A DNA stretch of 64,000 nucleotides. Source: Pontivivens marinum (GTDB lineage: Bacteria; Pseudomonadota; Alphaproteobacteria; Rhodobacterales; Rhodobacteraceae). Every line of letters starts with the position of its first letter. Within the stretch, counting starts at the first letter, position 1. Shown here one piece after another: positions 1 to 9,494 of the stretch. The translations under genes were made by a program, and so were the position numbers. The stretch lies in NCBI RefSeq assembly GCF_900231835.1, contig NZ_OCTN01000001.1, positions 992,001 through 1,056,000 on the forward strand, read 5' to 3'. The notes below the pieces were generated by a model, which saw only the letters and a list, made by a program, of their open reading frames with translations, made no database searches and was not told where the DNA came from.

Positions 1-994
1 CGGAGCCGAACAGGATAAAGCTGAGCAAGGCCAGCGCTGCAACCACACCGGACAGGCGATGCCGCGCGCCGGAGGAAATGTTGATCATGCTCTGCCCGAT
101 CATCGCACAACCACCCATACCGCCAAAGAAGCCGGTCACGATGTTTGCAGCACCCTGCGCCATACACTCAACCGAGTTACGACCGCGGGTTTCGGTGATC
201 TCGTCAATCAGGTTCAGCGTTAGCAAGCTTTCAATCAGACCAATGCCTGCAAGGATGATCGCATAGGGGAAAATGATATACAGCGTTTCCATATTCATCG
301 GAACAACAGGCAACGCAAAGGTAGGCAAGCCACCCTGAATATCAGCCAGATCGCCAACATTGCGCGTGTCCAGCCCCAGCAGCTCCACCACGGCCCAGAC
401 ACCGATAATCGCCACCAGCGGCGCGGGAACCGTTTTCGTCAGGCGGGGCAGCAGCCAAATAATCGCCATCGCCAGACCGACCAGCGCCAGCATCAGCGCC
501 ATATCCGCGCCCTGCAACCATGTGTGGCCCCCATCCGGCGTGCGGACCTGAAATTGCTCAAGCTGTGCGAGGAAAATCACAATGGCCAGACCGTTGACGA
601 AGCCCATCATGACCGGCTGCGGCACCAGACGGATGAATTTACCCCAGCGCAGCGCGCCAAAGATCATCTGTATGATCCCCATCAAAACCACGGTCGCGAA
701 CAGATATTGCACGCCATGTTCCGCCACCAGCGCAACCATAACCACGGCCAGCGCGCCAGTTGCGCCCGAAATCATGCCCGGACGACCACCAAATAGCGAC
801 GTAATCAGACCAACCATAAACGCCGCATACAGCCCGACCAGCGGCTCCACACCAGCGACAAAGGCGAAGGCAACTGCCTCTGGCACCAGTGCCAATGCAA
901 CTGTGATACCGGACAGAACTTCTGTCCGCATTTGCGGTACAGACATACGAAACAGCTGGTCAAAATGCCGCTGTAGGCGAGGTGCCAAGAACAT
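1..994 (-). CDS. SulP family anion transporter, N-terminal part (cut by window edge)
   Basis: I translated this from the minus strand: 331 codons run from an ATG at 994 off the left edge with no stop. After a short cytoplasmic start the protein is a chain of hydrophobic segments. The early stretch around [18 protein letters not shown] is typical of SulP (sulfate/bicarbonate) permeases, followed by [18 protein letters not shown] and [15 protein letters not shown]-type segments. A GAGGAAAA ribosome site lies just before the start. SulP proteins are inner-membrane importers of sulfate, bicarbonate or related anions. The C-terminal STAS domain, if present, is outside the window. The substrate cannot be read from the sequence; a BicA-like bicarbonate transporter is as likely as a sulfate one. 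Confidence 0.85.
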   Translation of the reverse strand, partial: MFLAPRLQRHFDQLFRMSVPQMRTEVLSGITVALALVPEAVAFAFVAGVEPLVGLYAAFMVGLITSLFGGRPGMISGATGALAVVMVALVAEHGVQYLFATVVLMGIIQMIFGALRWGKFIRLVPQPVMMGFVNGLAIVIFLAQLEQFQVRTPDGGHTWLQGADMALMLALVGLAMAIIWLLPRLTKTVPAPLVAIIGVWAVVELLGLDTRNVGDLADIQGGLPTFALPVVPMNMETLYIIFPYAIILAGIGLIESLLTLNLIDEITETRGRNSVECMAQGAANIVTGFFGGMGGCAMIGQSMINISSGARHRLSGVVAALALLSFILFGS

Positions 995-1114
995 AGTTTT
1001 CCTCTCAAGATGATTCGCTGCACCGCAACGAGGCGAGAGCAAGAGGCGCATTAGCATTTGCGCATCAAAAACGGAAGCCTACGGCACCCCACCCACGGGG
1101 CATGCGATACCGCG

Positions 1115-1987
1115 TTACAACACCCGTCCGGCAACCGCGCCCAGCTTTGCAACCAAGGCGGCATCGCGATGTTCCGGCCCTGTCAGCACGGCAAATTCCA
1201 GCGCCTTGTCACAACCATGGGGGCAATCTGCGCGCTGCGCTCCCAGCAATTCGGGCAATCGGGCAACCAGACCGCGCGCCTTATCCGCATTGCCCATCAG
1301 CGTCGCGATGATCTTGGTCACATCAACTTCGCCATGGTCAGGGTGCCAACTGTCGTAATCCGTCACCATCGCAACGGAGGCGTAGCAAAGCTCTGCCTCA
1401 CGCGCCAACTTGGCCTCGGGCATATTGGTCATGCCGATCACATCAGCGCCCCATGCCTCACGATACATCCTGGATTCCGCGAGGGTCGAGAATTGCGGCC
1501 CCTCCATCGCCAGATAGGTTCCGCCACGATGCACATTGATCCCCTCGGCCCGCGCAGCAGCCTCCGCCGCGTCGGACAGGCGTGGGCAGGTCGGATGCGC
1601 CACGGACACATGGGCCACGCAACCGGGGCCAAAGAACGACTTTTCCCGCGCAAAGGTCCGGTCGATGAACTGATCCACGATAACGAAATCACCCGGCGCC
1701 ATTTCATCGCGGAAGCTGCCAGTCGCAGACAGGCTGAACACATCCGTCACGCCCAACTGCTTCATCGCGTCAATATTGGCACGATAGGGCACCGAGGATG
1801 GCGTATGCACATGGCCGCGCCCGTGACGCGGCAGGAACACCATCTTCACCCCGTTCAGCATTCCGGTGAAAAATTGATCAGAGGGCGCACCCCATGGCGT
1901 TTCAACACTGACCCACGTTGCGTCCTGTAGGCCTGCAATCTCGTACAAGCCCGAACCGCCGATAATTCCGATAACTGCCTGTGTCAT
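1115..1987 (-). CDS. mtnP: S-methyl-5'-thioadenosine phosphorylase
   Basis: This 290-residue protein splits 5'-methylthioadenosine, the by-product of polyamine synthesis, into adenine and methylthioribose-1-phosphate. It opens with IGIIGGSGLYEIAGL, the phosphate-binding GGSGLY signature. It also has LPRHGRGH, the SATGSFRDEMAPGD region, and TNMPEAKLAREAELCYA, all typical of the MTAP branch of purine phosphorylases. I chose the ATG at 1987: the longer frame adds 15 residues with no family similarity, and GGGAGAG precedes 1987. Only one base separates it from the flavin reductase gene upstream, so the two are co-transcribed. The adenine released can be recycled by the apt product encoded at 22363. 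Confidence 0.93.
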   Translation of the reverse strand: MTQAVIGIIGGSGLYEIAGLQDATWVSVETPWGAPSDQFFTGMLNGVKMVFLPRHGRGHVHTPSSVPYRANIDAMKQLGVTDVFSLSATGSFRDEMAPGDFVIVDQFIDRTFAREKSFFGPGCVAHVSVAHPTCPRLSDAAEAAARAEGINVHRGGTYLAMEGPQFSTLAESRMYREAWGADVIGMTNMPEAKLAREAELCYASVAMVTDYDSWHPDHGEVDVTKIIATLMGNADKARGLVARLPELLGAQRADCPHGCDKALEFAVLTGPEHRDAALVAKLGAVAGRVL

Positions 1988-1988
1988 A

Positions 1989-2594
1989 TTACTCTCCCGG
2001 ACGGGTGAGGCTGAATTTCTCACGCACGACACTGTAATCGCGATACCCCATTCGGGCCAACGGGTTGAAGGCCAAAACGTCGAAAATCCCGTCCTTCACA
2101 CAATCGTCACGCATGTGCACACCCGTCACCTCGCCCAAAATCAGAAAGTTCGCATCCCCCTGCAACGGCACGATCTGCGTCATCTTGCATTCCAGCGCGG
2201 CGGGCGCGGCGGCAACACGCGAACAGGCGATGCTCTGACATTCAGCGCGGTCCAAGCCGGCCAGATCGAATTCGTCGGCGGTCTTTTCCCAGTTCCCCGA
2301 TGTGGTGTTCATCGCGTCGCGCATCTCGAAACTGACGACGTTAACGCAAAACACACCTGTCTCACGGATATTGCTGACGGAATCCTTGGTGCCATCGCGG
2401 TCAGGCTTTGCACCGGTTGAGGCAAACATCACCTGCGGCGGCGTATAGGCCACCGCGTTAAAGAAGGAGTAGGGCGCCAAATTCTCGGTGCCATCGCTGC
2501 CACGGGTCGAAATCCAGCCGATCGGGCGGGGCGTTACAATAGCATTGAACGGGTTATGGGGCAGGCCGTGGCCATCTGCGGGACGATAGAACAT
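1989..2594 (-). CDS. Flavin reductase-like FMN-binding split-barrel protein
   Basis: A 201-residue protein of the flavin reductase-like (FMN-binding split-barrel) family. Visible signatures are an N-terminal NAIVTPRPIGWISTR stretch, NLAPYSFFNAVAYTPPQVMF, the TGVFCVNVVS strand, and a late FLILGEVTGVH strand, in the usual order for the fold. Members bind FMN and are either reductases of two-component oxygenases or small flavoproteins of unknown substrate. No partner oxygenase lies next to it. It is the first gene of a two-gene operon with mtnP, one base apart. That suggests housekeeping expression rather than a catabolic role, though the link to methionine salvage is only positional. Confidence 0.85.
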   Translation of the reverse strand: MFYRPADGHGLPHNPFNAIVTPRPIGWISTRGSDGTENLAPYSFFNAVAYTPPQVMFASTGAKPDRDGTKDSVSNIRETGVFCVNVVSFEMRDAMNTTSGNWEKTADEFDLAGLDRAECQSIACSRVAAAPAALECKMTQIVPLQGDANFLILGEVTGVHMRDDCVKDGIFDVLAFNPLARMGYRDYSVVREKFSLTRPGE

Positions 2595-2734
2595 AAACTC
2601 TCCGGTCTGTTGGGCTTGGCGGTCATGTCAGGGCGTGCTAGCCCAAGCGAATGTAACCGAAAAGGAGCAGAGGCCAAGGATGCGACGAGGCTAGGACATA
2701 TCACCCTGACCGCGATCCCCTATTCGGAGTCCCC

Positions 2735-3223
2735 ATGACCCGCCTTCTGCCTGAACTTTCCGCCGATACGCCTGAGGTTGAATACCTTTACGACCTCGCT
2801 TTTGCACCGGGGCGCACCGCATTGTCGAGCTATCGGCTGCGTGCGGGTCCGCCTGTGGCCGCGCTCAGCTGGATGGTACGCGACGATTACGACACCCTCG
2901 CAGCGGCGATTCGATATTGGCCGGTGCTGGCGGGCGACAGTCCGTGCCTGCTGCTGGGCCCCATCGCGGTCCACCCCACGCGACAGGGTGAGGGGATGGG
3001 CGGTCTGTTAATGCGCCACACGCTGGAGCTGGCCCCGAGCTTGGGATGGAGCCGCGTAATACTGGTCGGCGATCCGCCCTATTACAAACGCTTCGGATTT
3101 CGCCGCGATCTGGCGACGGGTCTGGAATATCCGCCCCCCACAAATCCCGACCGGCTATTGGCGCTGGAACTGATCCCCGGCGCGATGGACGGCGTTGCAG
3201 GCGCGGTAACCGCGCCGCTTTAG
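2735..3223 (+). CDS. GNAT family N-acetyltransferase (YhbS-like)
   Basis: A 162-residue GNAT-fold acetyltransferase that would transfer acetyl from acetyl-CoA to an unknown amine. The acetyl-CoA pyrophosphate loop is visible as HPTRQGEGMGGLLMRHTL (R/QxxGxG/A). It follows LLLGPIAV strand 4 and is followed by VILVGDPPYYKRFGFRRD, the YxxxGF segment typical of the YhbS subgroup. The start is set by GGAG five bases before the ATG at 2735. It is monocistronic between a divergent operon and the antiporter gene. Its stop at 3221-3223 is followed within two bases by the dispersed 40-bp repeat. No substrate can be inferred. Confidence 0.85.
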   Translation: MTRLLPELSADTPEVEYLYDLAFAPGRTALSSYRLRAGPPVAALSWMVRDDYDTLAAAIRYWPVLAGDSPCLLLGPIAVHPTRQGEGMGGLLMRHTLELAPSLGWSRVILVGDPPYYKRFGFRRDLATGLEYPPPTNPDRLLALELIPGAMDGVAGAVTAPL

Positions 3224-3225
3224 CG

Positions 3226-3265
3226 CATCGCATTCCCGAAATATCCCCGCCGGAGGCATCTGCCC
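3226..3265 (+). repeat. Dispersed intergenic 40-bp repeat, copy 1
   Basis: Forty bases starting CATCGCATTCCC and ending GGCATCTGCCC, two bases after the stop of the acetyltransferase gene. The same 40 bases occur at 18592-18631 with one substitution (G here, C there, at the 13th base). Both copies are in the same orientation directly after a stop codon on the plus strand. No strong hairpin or T-run is evident, so it does not look like an intrinsic terminator. Confidence 0.8.
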
Positions 3266-3337
3266 AACCCGCCCTGCGCTGGACCCAAACCCGTGCCTCG
3301 CGCTATGACCAAGTGATCACAGCGGATGGAGCGCCCA

Positions 3338-4612
3338 ATGGATATCCTGCAAATCACCTCAATTCTGATCGTTCTGGCGGGGTTGTTCGGAACGCTGAAC
3401 CATCTCTACCTCAGGCTACCCTCGGCGATTGGCATCCTCGTGGTATCACTGCTGGCATCCTTTATGATCCTTGGCGTTGATCTGGCCGTGCCCGATCTGG
3501 GCATCGGGCCATCGGTTCGCAATACCGTTATGGGCATCGATTTTTCCGATGCATTGCTAGAGGGGATGCTGGGCCTGCTGCTCTTTGCCGGTGCGCTGCA
3601 TGTCTCGCTGGAGAAATTGCGGGCGCAAGCCCTGCCCGTTCTGCTGATGGCAACAATCGGGGTTGGCCTGTCCACGCTGATCGCGGGAACGGCCTTTTCC
3701 CTGCTGACCGGCATGCCGCTGCTGATTGCAATGGTGTTCGGCGCGCTGATTTCCCCGACCGATCCCGTTGCCGTTCTGGGCGTGCTGCGGGAGGCAAACT
3801 TGCGCAGCTCGCTGGAAACCAAGATTGCGGGCGAAAGCCTGTTCAATGATGGCGTTGGCTATGTGGTCTACCTGATCCTTGTCGCGCTGGCCTTTCCTGC
3901 GGCGGAAAGCCATGCGACGACGATTGCCGATGCCGGGTTGCTCTTTGTGCAGGAGGCCCTTGGCGGCGCCTTGCTGGGCGCGATCCTAGGCTGGCTGACA
4001 TTTCAATTGATGAAGCGGATTGACGAATATTCGCTGGAGGTTCTGCTGACGCTCGGCCTCGCCTTTGGTGGATATTCCCTTAGCCTTGCGCTGCATGTCT
4101 CCGCACCGATTATGGCAGTGGTTGCGGGCCTGTTTATCGGCCATGTCGGTACGCGCTATGGCATGTCCGAAATCACGCGCACCTATGTGGACGGGTTTTG
4201 GAAACTGATTGACGAGATTCTGAACGCGGTTCTGTTCCTGCTGATCGGGGTCGAGGTGTTCGCCGTCGCCTTCTCAGCCGAGATTTTGACCGCAGGGGCC
4301 GCTGCAATCGGTATCGCATTGCTGGCCCGTCTGGCCGCCGTGGCGGTGCCTGTGCTGATGCTGCGCCCGTTTAGACGGCAAGAGCGGGATGTGATCCCCG
4401 TCATGACATGGGGCGGGCTAAAGGGCGGCATCTCCATCGCATTGGCGCTGGCCTTGCCTGATGGGGAATGGAAACCGCTGATTCTGGGCGCGACCTATTG
4501 CGTGGTTGTCTTCTCGATCATCGTGCAGGGCTTGACCGTGGCGCCCCTCGCGCAGCGGTTGGCAAATTCCGCGTGGCTGCAACGCGATGACGATCCCGAC
4601 GGGCATCAATAA
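3338..4612 (+). CDS. CPA1-type cation:proton antiporter
   Basis: A 424-residue polytopic membrane protein with about a dozen hydrophobic segments. It belongs to the Na+/H+ antiporter (NhaP/CPA1) superfamily and would exchange Na+ or K+ for protons across the inner membrane. Diagnostic stretches are ALISPTDPVAVLGVLRE and GESLFNDGVGYVVYLILV, carrying the acidic residues of transport, then the late WGGLKGGISIALALALP. There is no C-terminal TrkA domain. An in-frame ATG at 3326 exists, but GGAG sits six bases before the ATG at 3338, so I start there. It is a single gene, converging on ccrM with a terminator between them. Ion specificity cannot be decided from sequence. Confidence 0.9.
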   Translation: MDILQITSILIVLAGLFGTLNHLYLRLPSAIGILVVSLLASFMILGVDLAVPDLGIGPSVRNTVMGIDFSDALLEGMLGLLLFAGALHVSLEKLRAQALPVLLMATIGVGLSTLIAGTAFSLLTGMPLLIAMVFGALISPTDPVAVLGVLREANLRSSLETKIAGESLFNDGVGYVVYLILVALAFPAAESHATTIADAGLLFVQEALGGALLGAILGWLTFQLMKRIDEYSLEVLLTLGLAFGGYSLSLALHVSAPIMAVVAGLFIGHVGTRYGMSEITRTYVDGFWKLIDEILNAVLFLLIGVEVFAVAFSAEILTAGAAAIGIALLARLAAVAVPVLMLRPFRRQERDVIPVMTWGGLKGGISIALALALPDGEWKPLILGATYCVVVFSIIVQGLTVAPLAQRLANSAWLQRDDDPDGHQ

Positions 4613-4623
4613 GGATCAGGCAC

Positions 4624-4656
4624 AAAAAAGCCCCGCAGGATTGCTCCGGCGGGGCA
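4624..4656 (-). terminator. Intrinsic terminator of ccrM
   Basis: Read on the minus strand, a GCCCCGC/GCGGGGC stem (arms 4649-4655 and 4630-4636) is followed directly by six T residues (4624-4629). It lies about 30 bases past the ccrM stop. On the plus strand there is no T-run after the stem, so it mainly serves ccrM. Confidence 0.8.
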
Positions 4657-4687
4657 GTTGGGTTTCGCGAGGCGCGAAACCGGGCAT

Positions 4688-5806
<1,119 letters not shown>

Positions 5807-5823
5807 TTATATTTTGTTTTCCT

Positions 5824-5867
5824 TAAAATGGCCGCAGAGCGAATCGGTGTCAATTTTCAATCGAATC
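5824..5867 (-). promoter_or_regulatory. Probable ccrM promoter with two GANTC sites
   Basis: On the minus strand TTGACA (5848-5853) lies 17 bases before CATTTT (5825-5830), a plausible -35/-10 pair about 30 bases from the ccrM start. One GANTC site (5841-5845) sits in the spacer and a second (5863-5867) lies just upstream of the -35, overlapping the rnhB stop codon. Caulobacter ccrM also has GANTC sites in its control region that affect its transcription. That a similar feedback acts here is inference. Confidence 0.55.
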
Positions 5868-6492
5868 AACGTGTTGAATAATTTTGTTGAACCAATATCT
5901 TGTGTATGGGGGCGAACCCCCTACGATGATGTGGTGTTACGCCATAACGGGACAGCCCCTCCTGATGCGCTTTGGTGCCGTAACCCATGTTGGTTTCCCA
6001 TCCGTAGCCGGGGTACTGTTGCGCCAGCGCCACCATTTCGCGGTCACGTGTTACCTTCGCTATGATCGATGCAGCGGCGATTGCGCGTGATTTGCCGTCG
6101 CCCTTTACGATTGCCTCAGCATCGCAGGGCAGGTTCGTGGGCAGCTTGTTCCCGTCGATCAACGCGAATCCGGGCGTGGTGGGCAAAGCCTCGACCGCGC
6201 GGGTCATGGCCAGCAGCGATGCCTTGAGGATATTCAGGCTTTCAATCTCATCCAATTCCGCGCGGCCGATGCCCACCTGACAGGTTTCCAGAATCGCATC
6301 GAACAGCGCGTCACGCCGGCTGGCGCTGAGTGCCTTTGAGTCGCGCAAACCGTCCGGCGCATCAGGGCCGAGGATAACCGCAGCCGTTACGACAGGGCCG
6401 GCCCATGGGCCGCGCCCAACCTCGTCCACGCCGCAAACGGGACCAAAATGCGCGTAACGCGCCTCGAAATCGGGATCAGGGATTTGTACCAT
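5866..6492 (-). CDS. rnhB: Ribonuclease HII
   Basis: A 208-residue type 2 ribonuclease H that nicks RNA in RNA/DNA hybrids and begins removal of single ribonucleotides misincorporated in DNA. The family signature CGVDEVGRGPWAGPV holds the first two acidic residues (D23, E24). The third is in LIDGNKLP (D113), and the SIIAKVTRDREM segment (around 142-152) supplies the last acidic position and the basic residues of the active site. The MGYGTKAHQEGLSRYGVTPHHR block is also conserved. Length is normal. It lies between the radical SAM gene and ccrM on the same strand, with the ccrM promoter abutting its stop codon. Confidence 0.95.
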   Translation of the reverse strand: MVQIPDPDFEARYAHFGPVCGVDEVGRGPWAGPVVTAAVILGPDAPDGLRDSKALSASRRDALFDAILETCQVGIGRAELDEIESLNILKASLLAMTRAVEALPTTPGFALIDGNKLPTNLPCDAEAIVKGDGKSRAIAAASIIAKVTRDREMVALAQQYPGYGWETNMGYGTKAHQEGLSRYGVTPHHRRGFAPIHKILVQQNYSTR

Positions 6493-6529
6493 GCCCCGTC
6501 CTATCCCAGACGCTTATCGCAGCAAACCG

Positions 6530-7615
6530 TTAGAAAAGCGTAAACTGGTCGCCCTTTCGCGCAGGTGGCGCAAAGCGGGAGCAATCCAGCGGGGCGGTTC
6601 GGCGGCGCAGGCCGTGGCGTTTCATTGCTGCCTCAAACCGGCGGGCGATCAGGTTGGCATAGACGCCCTCGCCCTTCATCCGCTTGCCCCATTCGCTATC
6701 ATAATCCTTGCCACCATGCATTTCGCGGACCTGCGCCATGATGCGATGGGCGCGGGCGGGGTAGTGTTCGTCGAGCCAATCGCGGAACAGCGGTGACACC
6801 TCCCGCGGCAATCGCAATGCCACAAAGGCGCACCATGTGGCCCCTGCCCGTGCACCAGATTCCACAACCTTTTCAATCTCATGATCGTTTAATGCGGGGA
6901 TAATCGGGGCCATCATAAACCCCGTCGGCACACCTGCGCGGGCCAGCGCACCGATCGCGCGTAGGCGTACCTGCGGGGCACTGGCGCGTGGTTCCAACCG
7001 GCGGGAAAGTTGTGAGTCCAAGGTAGTTAGCGACAGGGCAACCTTGGCCAATCCACGGCGCGCCATGCGGCCCAGAATATCGGTGTCACGGCTAACCAAC
7101 GCCCCCTTGGTCACGATTGCTACGGGGTGGTTATAGGCGTCCAGAACCTCTAGGATCTGACGCATAATTTGCCTTTCTTTTTCAATCGGTTGATAGGGGT
7201 CGGTATTGGTGCCGATCGCAATGGTGGCAGGCACATATCCCGGTTTTCGCAGCTCTACCTCCAGCAATTGTGCGGCGTTGGATTTCGCGAAAATACGGCT
7301 TTCGAAATCCAGACCCGCGCTGAGGCCCAGATAGGTGTGGGTCGGGCGGGCGAAACAGTAGACGCAGCCATGCTCGCAGCCCTTATAGGGGTTAATGGAG
7401 CGGTCAAACGGGACATCTGGCGACTGGTTTCGGGTTATAATCTTACGCGGGTGGTCGTCCAAAACCTGTGTGCGAACAACAGCTTGCTCCTGCGGCTCCC
7501 AGCCATCATCGGCGCGGTGATGGGTTAGTGCCTCGAACCGGCCGGTCAGGTTGCGAACAGCGCCGCGTCCGCGACGGGCAGCCTCATCAATATCATCTGT
7601 AAAGAGATCGTTCAT
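6530..7615 (-). CDS. PA0069-family radical SAM protein
   Basis: A 361-residue radical SAM enzyme of the PA0069 group (SPL-like, Rv2578c relatives). The cluster-binding motif is C80EHGCVYC87, the CxxxCxxC that ligates [4Fe-4S] and S-adenosylmethionine. It sits in the conserved context INPYKGCEHGCVYCFAR, followed by IGTNTDPYQPIEK and VTKGALVSRD, both hallmarks of this group. The reaction catalysed by the group is not established, although spore photoproduct lyase relatives repair DNA. It is upstream of rnhB on the same strand with a 37-base gap. This could fit a nucleic-acid-related role, but that is inference from position. Confidence 0.88.
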   Translation of the reverse strand: MNDLFTDDIDEAARRGRGAVRNLTGRFEALTHHRADDGWEPQEQAVVRTQVLDDHPRKIITRNQSPDVPFDRSINPYKGCEHGCVYCFARPTHTYLGLSAGLDFESRIFAKSNAAQLLEVELRKPGYVPATIAIGTNTDPYQPIEKERQIMRQILEVLDAYNHPVAIVTKGALVSRDTDILGRMARRGLAKVALSLTTLDSQLSRRLEPRASAPQVRLRAIGALARAGVPTGFMMAPIIPALNDHEIEKVVESGARAGATWCAFVALRLPREVSPLFRDWLDEHYPARAHRIMAQVREMHGGKDYDSEWGKRMKGEGVYANLIARRFEAAMKRHGLRRRTAPLDCSRFAPPARKGDQFTLF

Positions 7616-7719
7616 GCTTGGCTCCTATCAGAACAAAATAGGAACAAACAGGTGATTCGAGAAGAGGGTAGTTTAGAAATTCGGCAGGCTGCGAAGCGGC
7701 TGCTTTGTGGCTGCTATCC

Positions 7720-7738
7720 GGCTGGCAAAATGCCAGCC
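7720..7738. repeat. Hairpin in the 7616-7844 intergenic region
   Basis: GGCTGGC (7720-7726) and GCCAGCC (7732-7738) form a seven-pair stem around a five-base AT-rich loop. No T-run follows on either strand, so a terminator call is weak. The surrounding 7616-7844 stretch has no gene that I can support. It holds the end of the flavin dehydrogenase transcript and, presumably, the promoter of the radical SAM gene. Confidence 0.4.
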
Positions 7739-7844
7739 TGTGGGGATGCCTGAACGGGGCATAGAATGGTTGAGAAGGCCCTAACTTGGCATGACTTTAT
7801 GTATCTGGGCGAACTATGTGGCGGATATGTTCCGCCACATGTTT

Positions 7845-9494
7845 CTAATTTGCCGCAGCCATGGCGCGCCCAGCCGTGCGGCCTGAGAAAACGCATCCGC
7901 CAAGGAACGTTCCCTCCAGACTGCGATAGCCGTGCATACCACCACCGCCAAAGCCAGATGCCTCACCCGCCGCATACAGGCCCGGCAGGATCGCACCCGA
8001 TGCTGTCAGCGCCCGCGCGTCCAGATCGGTTTCAATCCCGCCAAGGCTTTTGCGGGTCAGGATGTTCAGGCGCACCGCAATCAGCGGTCCACTGTCAGGA
8101 TCAAGGATCGGGCCAGGTTTGGCGGTACGGATCAGGCGGTCGCCGCGATAGTTTCGTGCGGCGTGGATGGCCGCCATCTGCGCGTCCTTGGAATAGGGAT
8201 TCACCGCGTTCCGGTCCCGCGCCACGATCTGTTCGCGAATGCGGTCTGTCGATACCTCGACCGTGCCGACACGGTTCATGCCGACCACCAGATCCTCCAG
8301 AGTATCCGCGACGATGAAATCCTCGCCATGCTCCTTGAACGCCTCAACAGGGCCCATCGCGTTTTTACCGAAGGCACGCCCGATCACCTGCCGCCATGAT
8401 TTACCGGTCAGGTCCGGGTTTTGCTCGGAACCGGATAGGGCGAATTCCTTCTTGATGATCGCCTGATTCAGCACGAACCACGTATAGGGCTGGCCGGTGC
8501 TGCAAATATACTCCAGCGCGCCGAGGCTATCGAAACCGGGGAAGTTCGGAACCGGCAGCCGTTCGCCATGGGCATCAAACCACATCGAGGATGGACCGGG
8601 CAGGATGCGAATCCCGTGCGCGGGCCAGATCGGGTCCCAGTTGCGCACGCCCTCGACATAATGCCACATCCGGTCGCGGTTGATCAGGTTTGCACCCTGC
8701 GCGCCGGCAATATCCAGCATGCGCCCGTCCACGTGATCGGGCACGCCGCTGATCATGAATTCTGGTGGTGCGCCCAATCGATCAGGCCAATGTTCGCGGA
8801 CTTTGTCGTGGTTGCCACCAATCCCGCCTGAGGACAGCAGGGTGACAGGCGCCCGCAGCTCAAACGTGCCCACCTGATCCCGATTGGTTTTACAGCCGCG
8901 CACCGCATCATCCGGCGCAAGGGTCGCGCCGTGCACCCCCTGCACCACGCCATCGGTGATAATCAGCCCGTCAACGCGATGCCGGAACGCAAAGCGCAGT
9001 TTTCCAGCCTGCGCCGCGTCCTGCACCCGCGCCACGAATGGATCAATCACACCGGGACCGGTGCCCCATGTGATGTGGAATCGCGGAACGGAGTTACCAT
9101 AGCTTTCGGCGGAAACGCCGCCACGCTCCGCCCAGCCGACAACGGGGAAAAAGCGCAGGCCGCGTTCGCGCAGCCAGTCCCGTTTTTCCGTCGCGGCGAA
9201 TTCGAGGTATTTTTCAGCCCAGCGGCGGGGCCAGCTATCCTCGGCCCGATCAAAGCCTGCTGTTCCCATCCAGTCCTGACGGGCCAGATCGAAGCTGTCG
9301 CGAATCCCCATCCGGCGCTGTTCAGGCGTATCGATCAGGAACATCCCGCCCAGCGACCAGAATGCCTGTCCGCCCAGATGTTGCGGCGGTTCCTGATCGA
9401 TAACGATCACAGATTTGCCCGCGTCGATCAGCTCACATGCCGCAACCAGACCGGCAAGGCCCGCCCCGACGATCAGTGCATCCGCATCCATCAT
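7845..9494 (-). CDS. FAD-binding dehydrogenase (COG3573-like)
   Basis: A 549-residue flavoprotein of the fumarate reductase/3-ketosteroid dehydrogenase superfamily. The N-terminal FAD-binding motif is ALIVGAGLAGLVAACELI, ending in an acidic residue after VIVIDQE. The C-terminal LPGLYAAGEASGFGGGGMHG and LGGCVFSGRTAG complete the FAD site as in COG3573 dehydrogenases. Such enzymes oxidise or reduce carbon-carbon bonds of ketones, steroids or acids; no substrate can be assigned. Its ATG overlaps the TGA of alkB, so the two are translationally coupled. This pairs it with terminal alkane hydroxylation. A role in processing an oxidised hydrocarbon is possible but not shown. Confidence 0.85.
   Translation of the reverse strand: MMDADALIVGAGLAGLVAACELIDAGKSVIVIDQEPPQHLGGQAFWSLGGMFLIDTPEQRRMGIRDSFDLARQDWMGTAGFDRAEDSWPRRWAEKYLEFAATEKRDWLRERGLRFFPVVGWAERGGVSAESYGNSVPRFHITWGTGPGVIDPFVARVQDAAQAGKLRFAFRHRVDGLIITDGVVQGVHGATLAPDDAVRGCKTNRDQVGTFELRAPVTLLSSGGIGGNHDKVREHWPDRLGAPPEFMISGVPDHVDGRMLDIAGAQGANLINRDRMWHYVEGVRNWDPIWPAHGIRILPGPSSMWFDAHGERLPVPNFPGFDSLGALEYICSTGQPYTWFVLNQAIIKKEFALSGSEQNPDLTGKSWRQVIGRAFGKNAMGPVEAFKEHGEDFIVADTLEDLVVGMNRVGTVEVSTDRIREQIVARDRNAVNPYSKDAQMAAIHAARNYRGDRLIRTAKPGPILDPDSGPLIAVRLNILTRKSLGGIETDLDARALTASGAILPGLYAAGEASGFGGGGMHGYRSLEGTFLGGCVFSGRTAGRAMAAAN

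Noticed and set aside
1058-1930. Plus-strand open frame of about 290 codons antisense to mtnP
   Set aside because: It mirrors a clearly conserved enzyme gene; the translation has no recognisable family features and is rich in His, Arg and Gln, as expected from antisense of a GC-rich gene.
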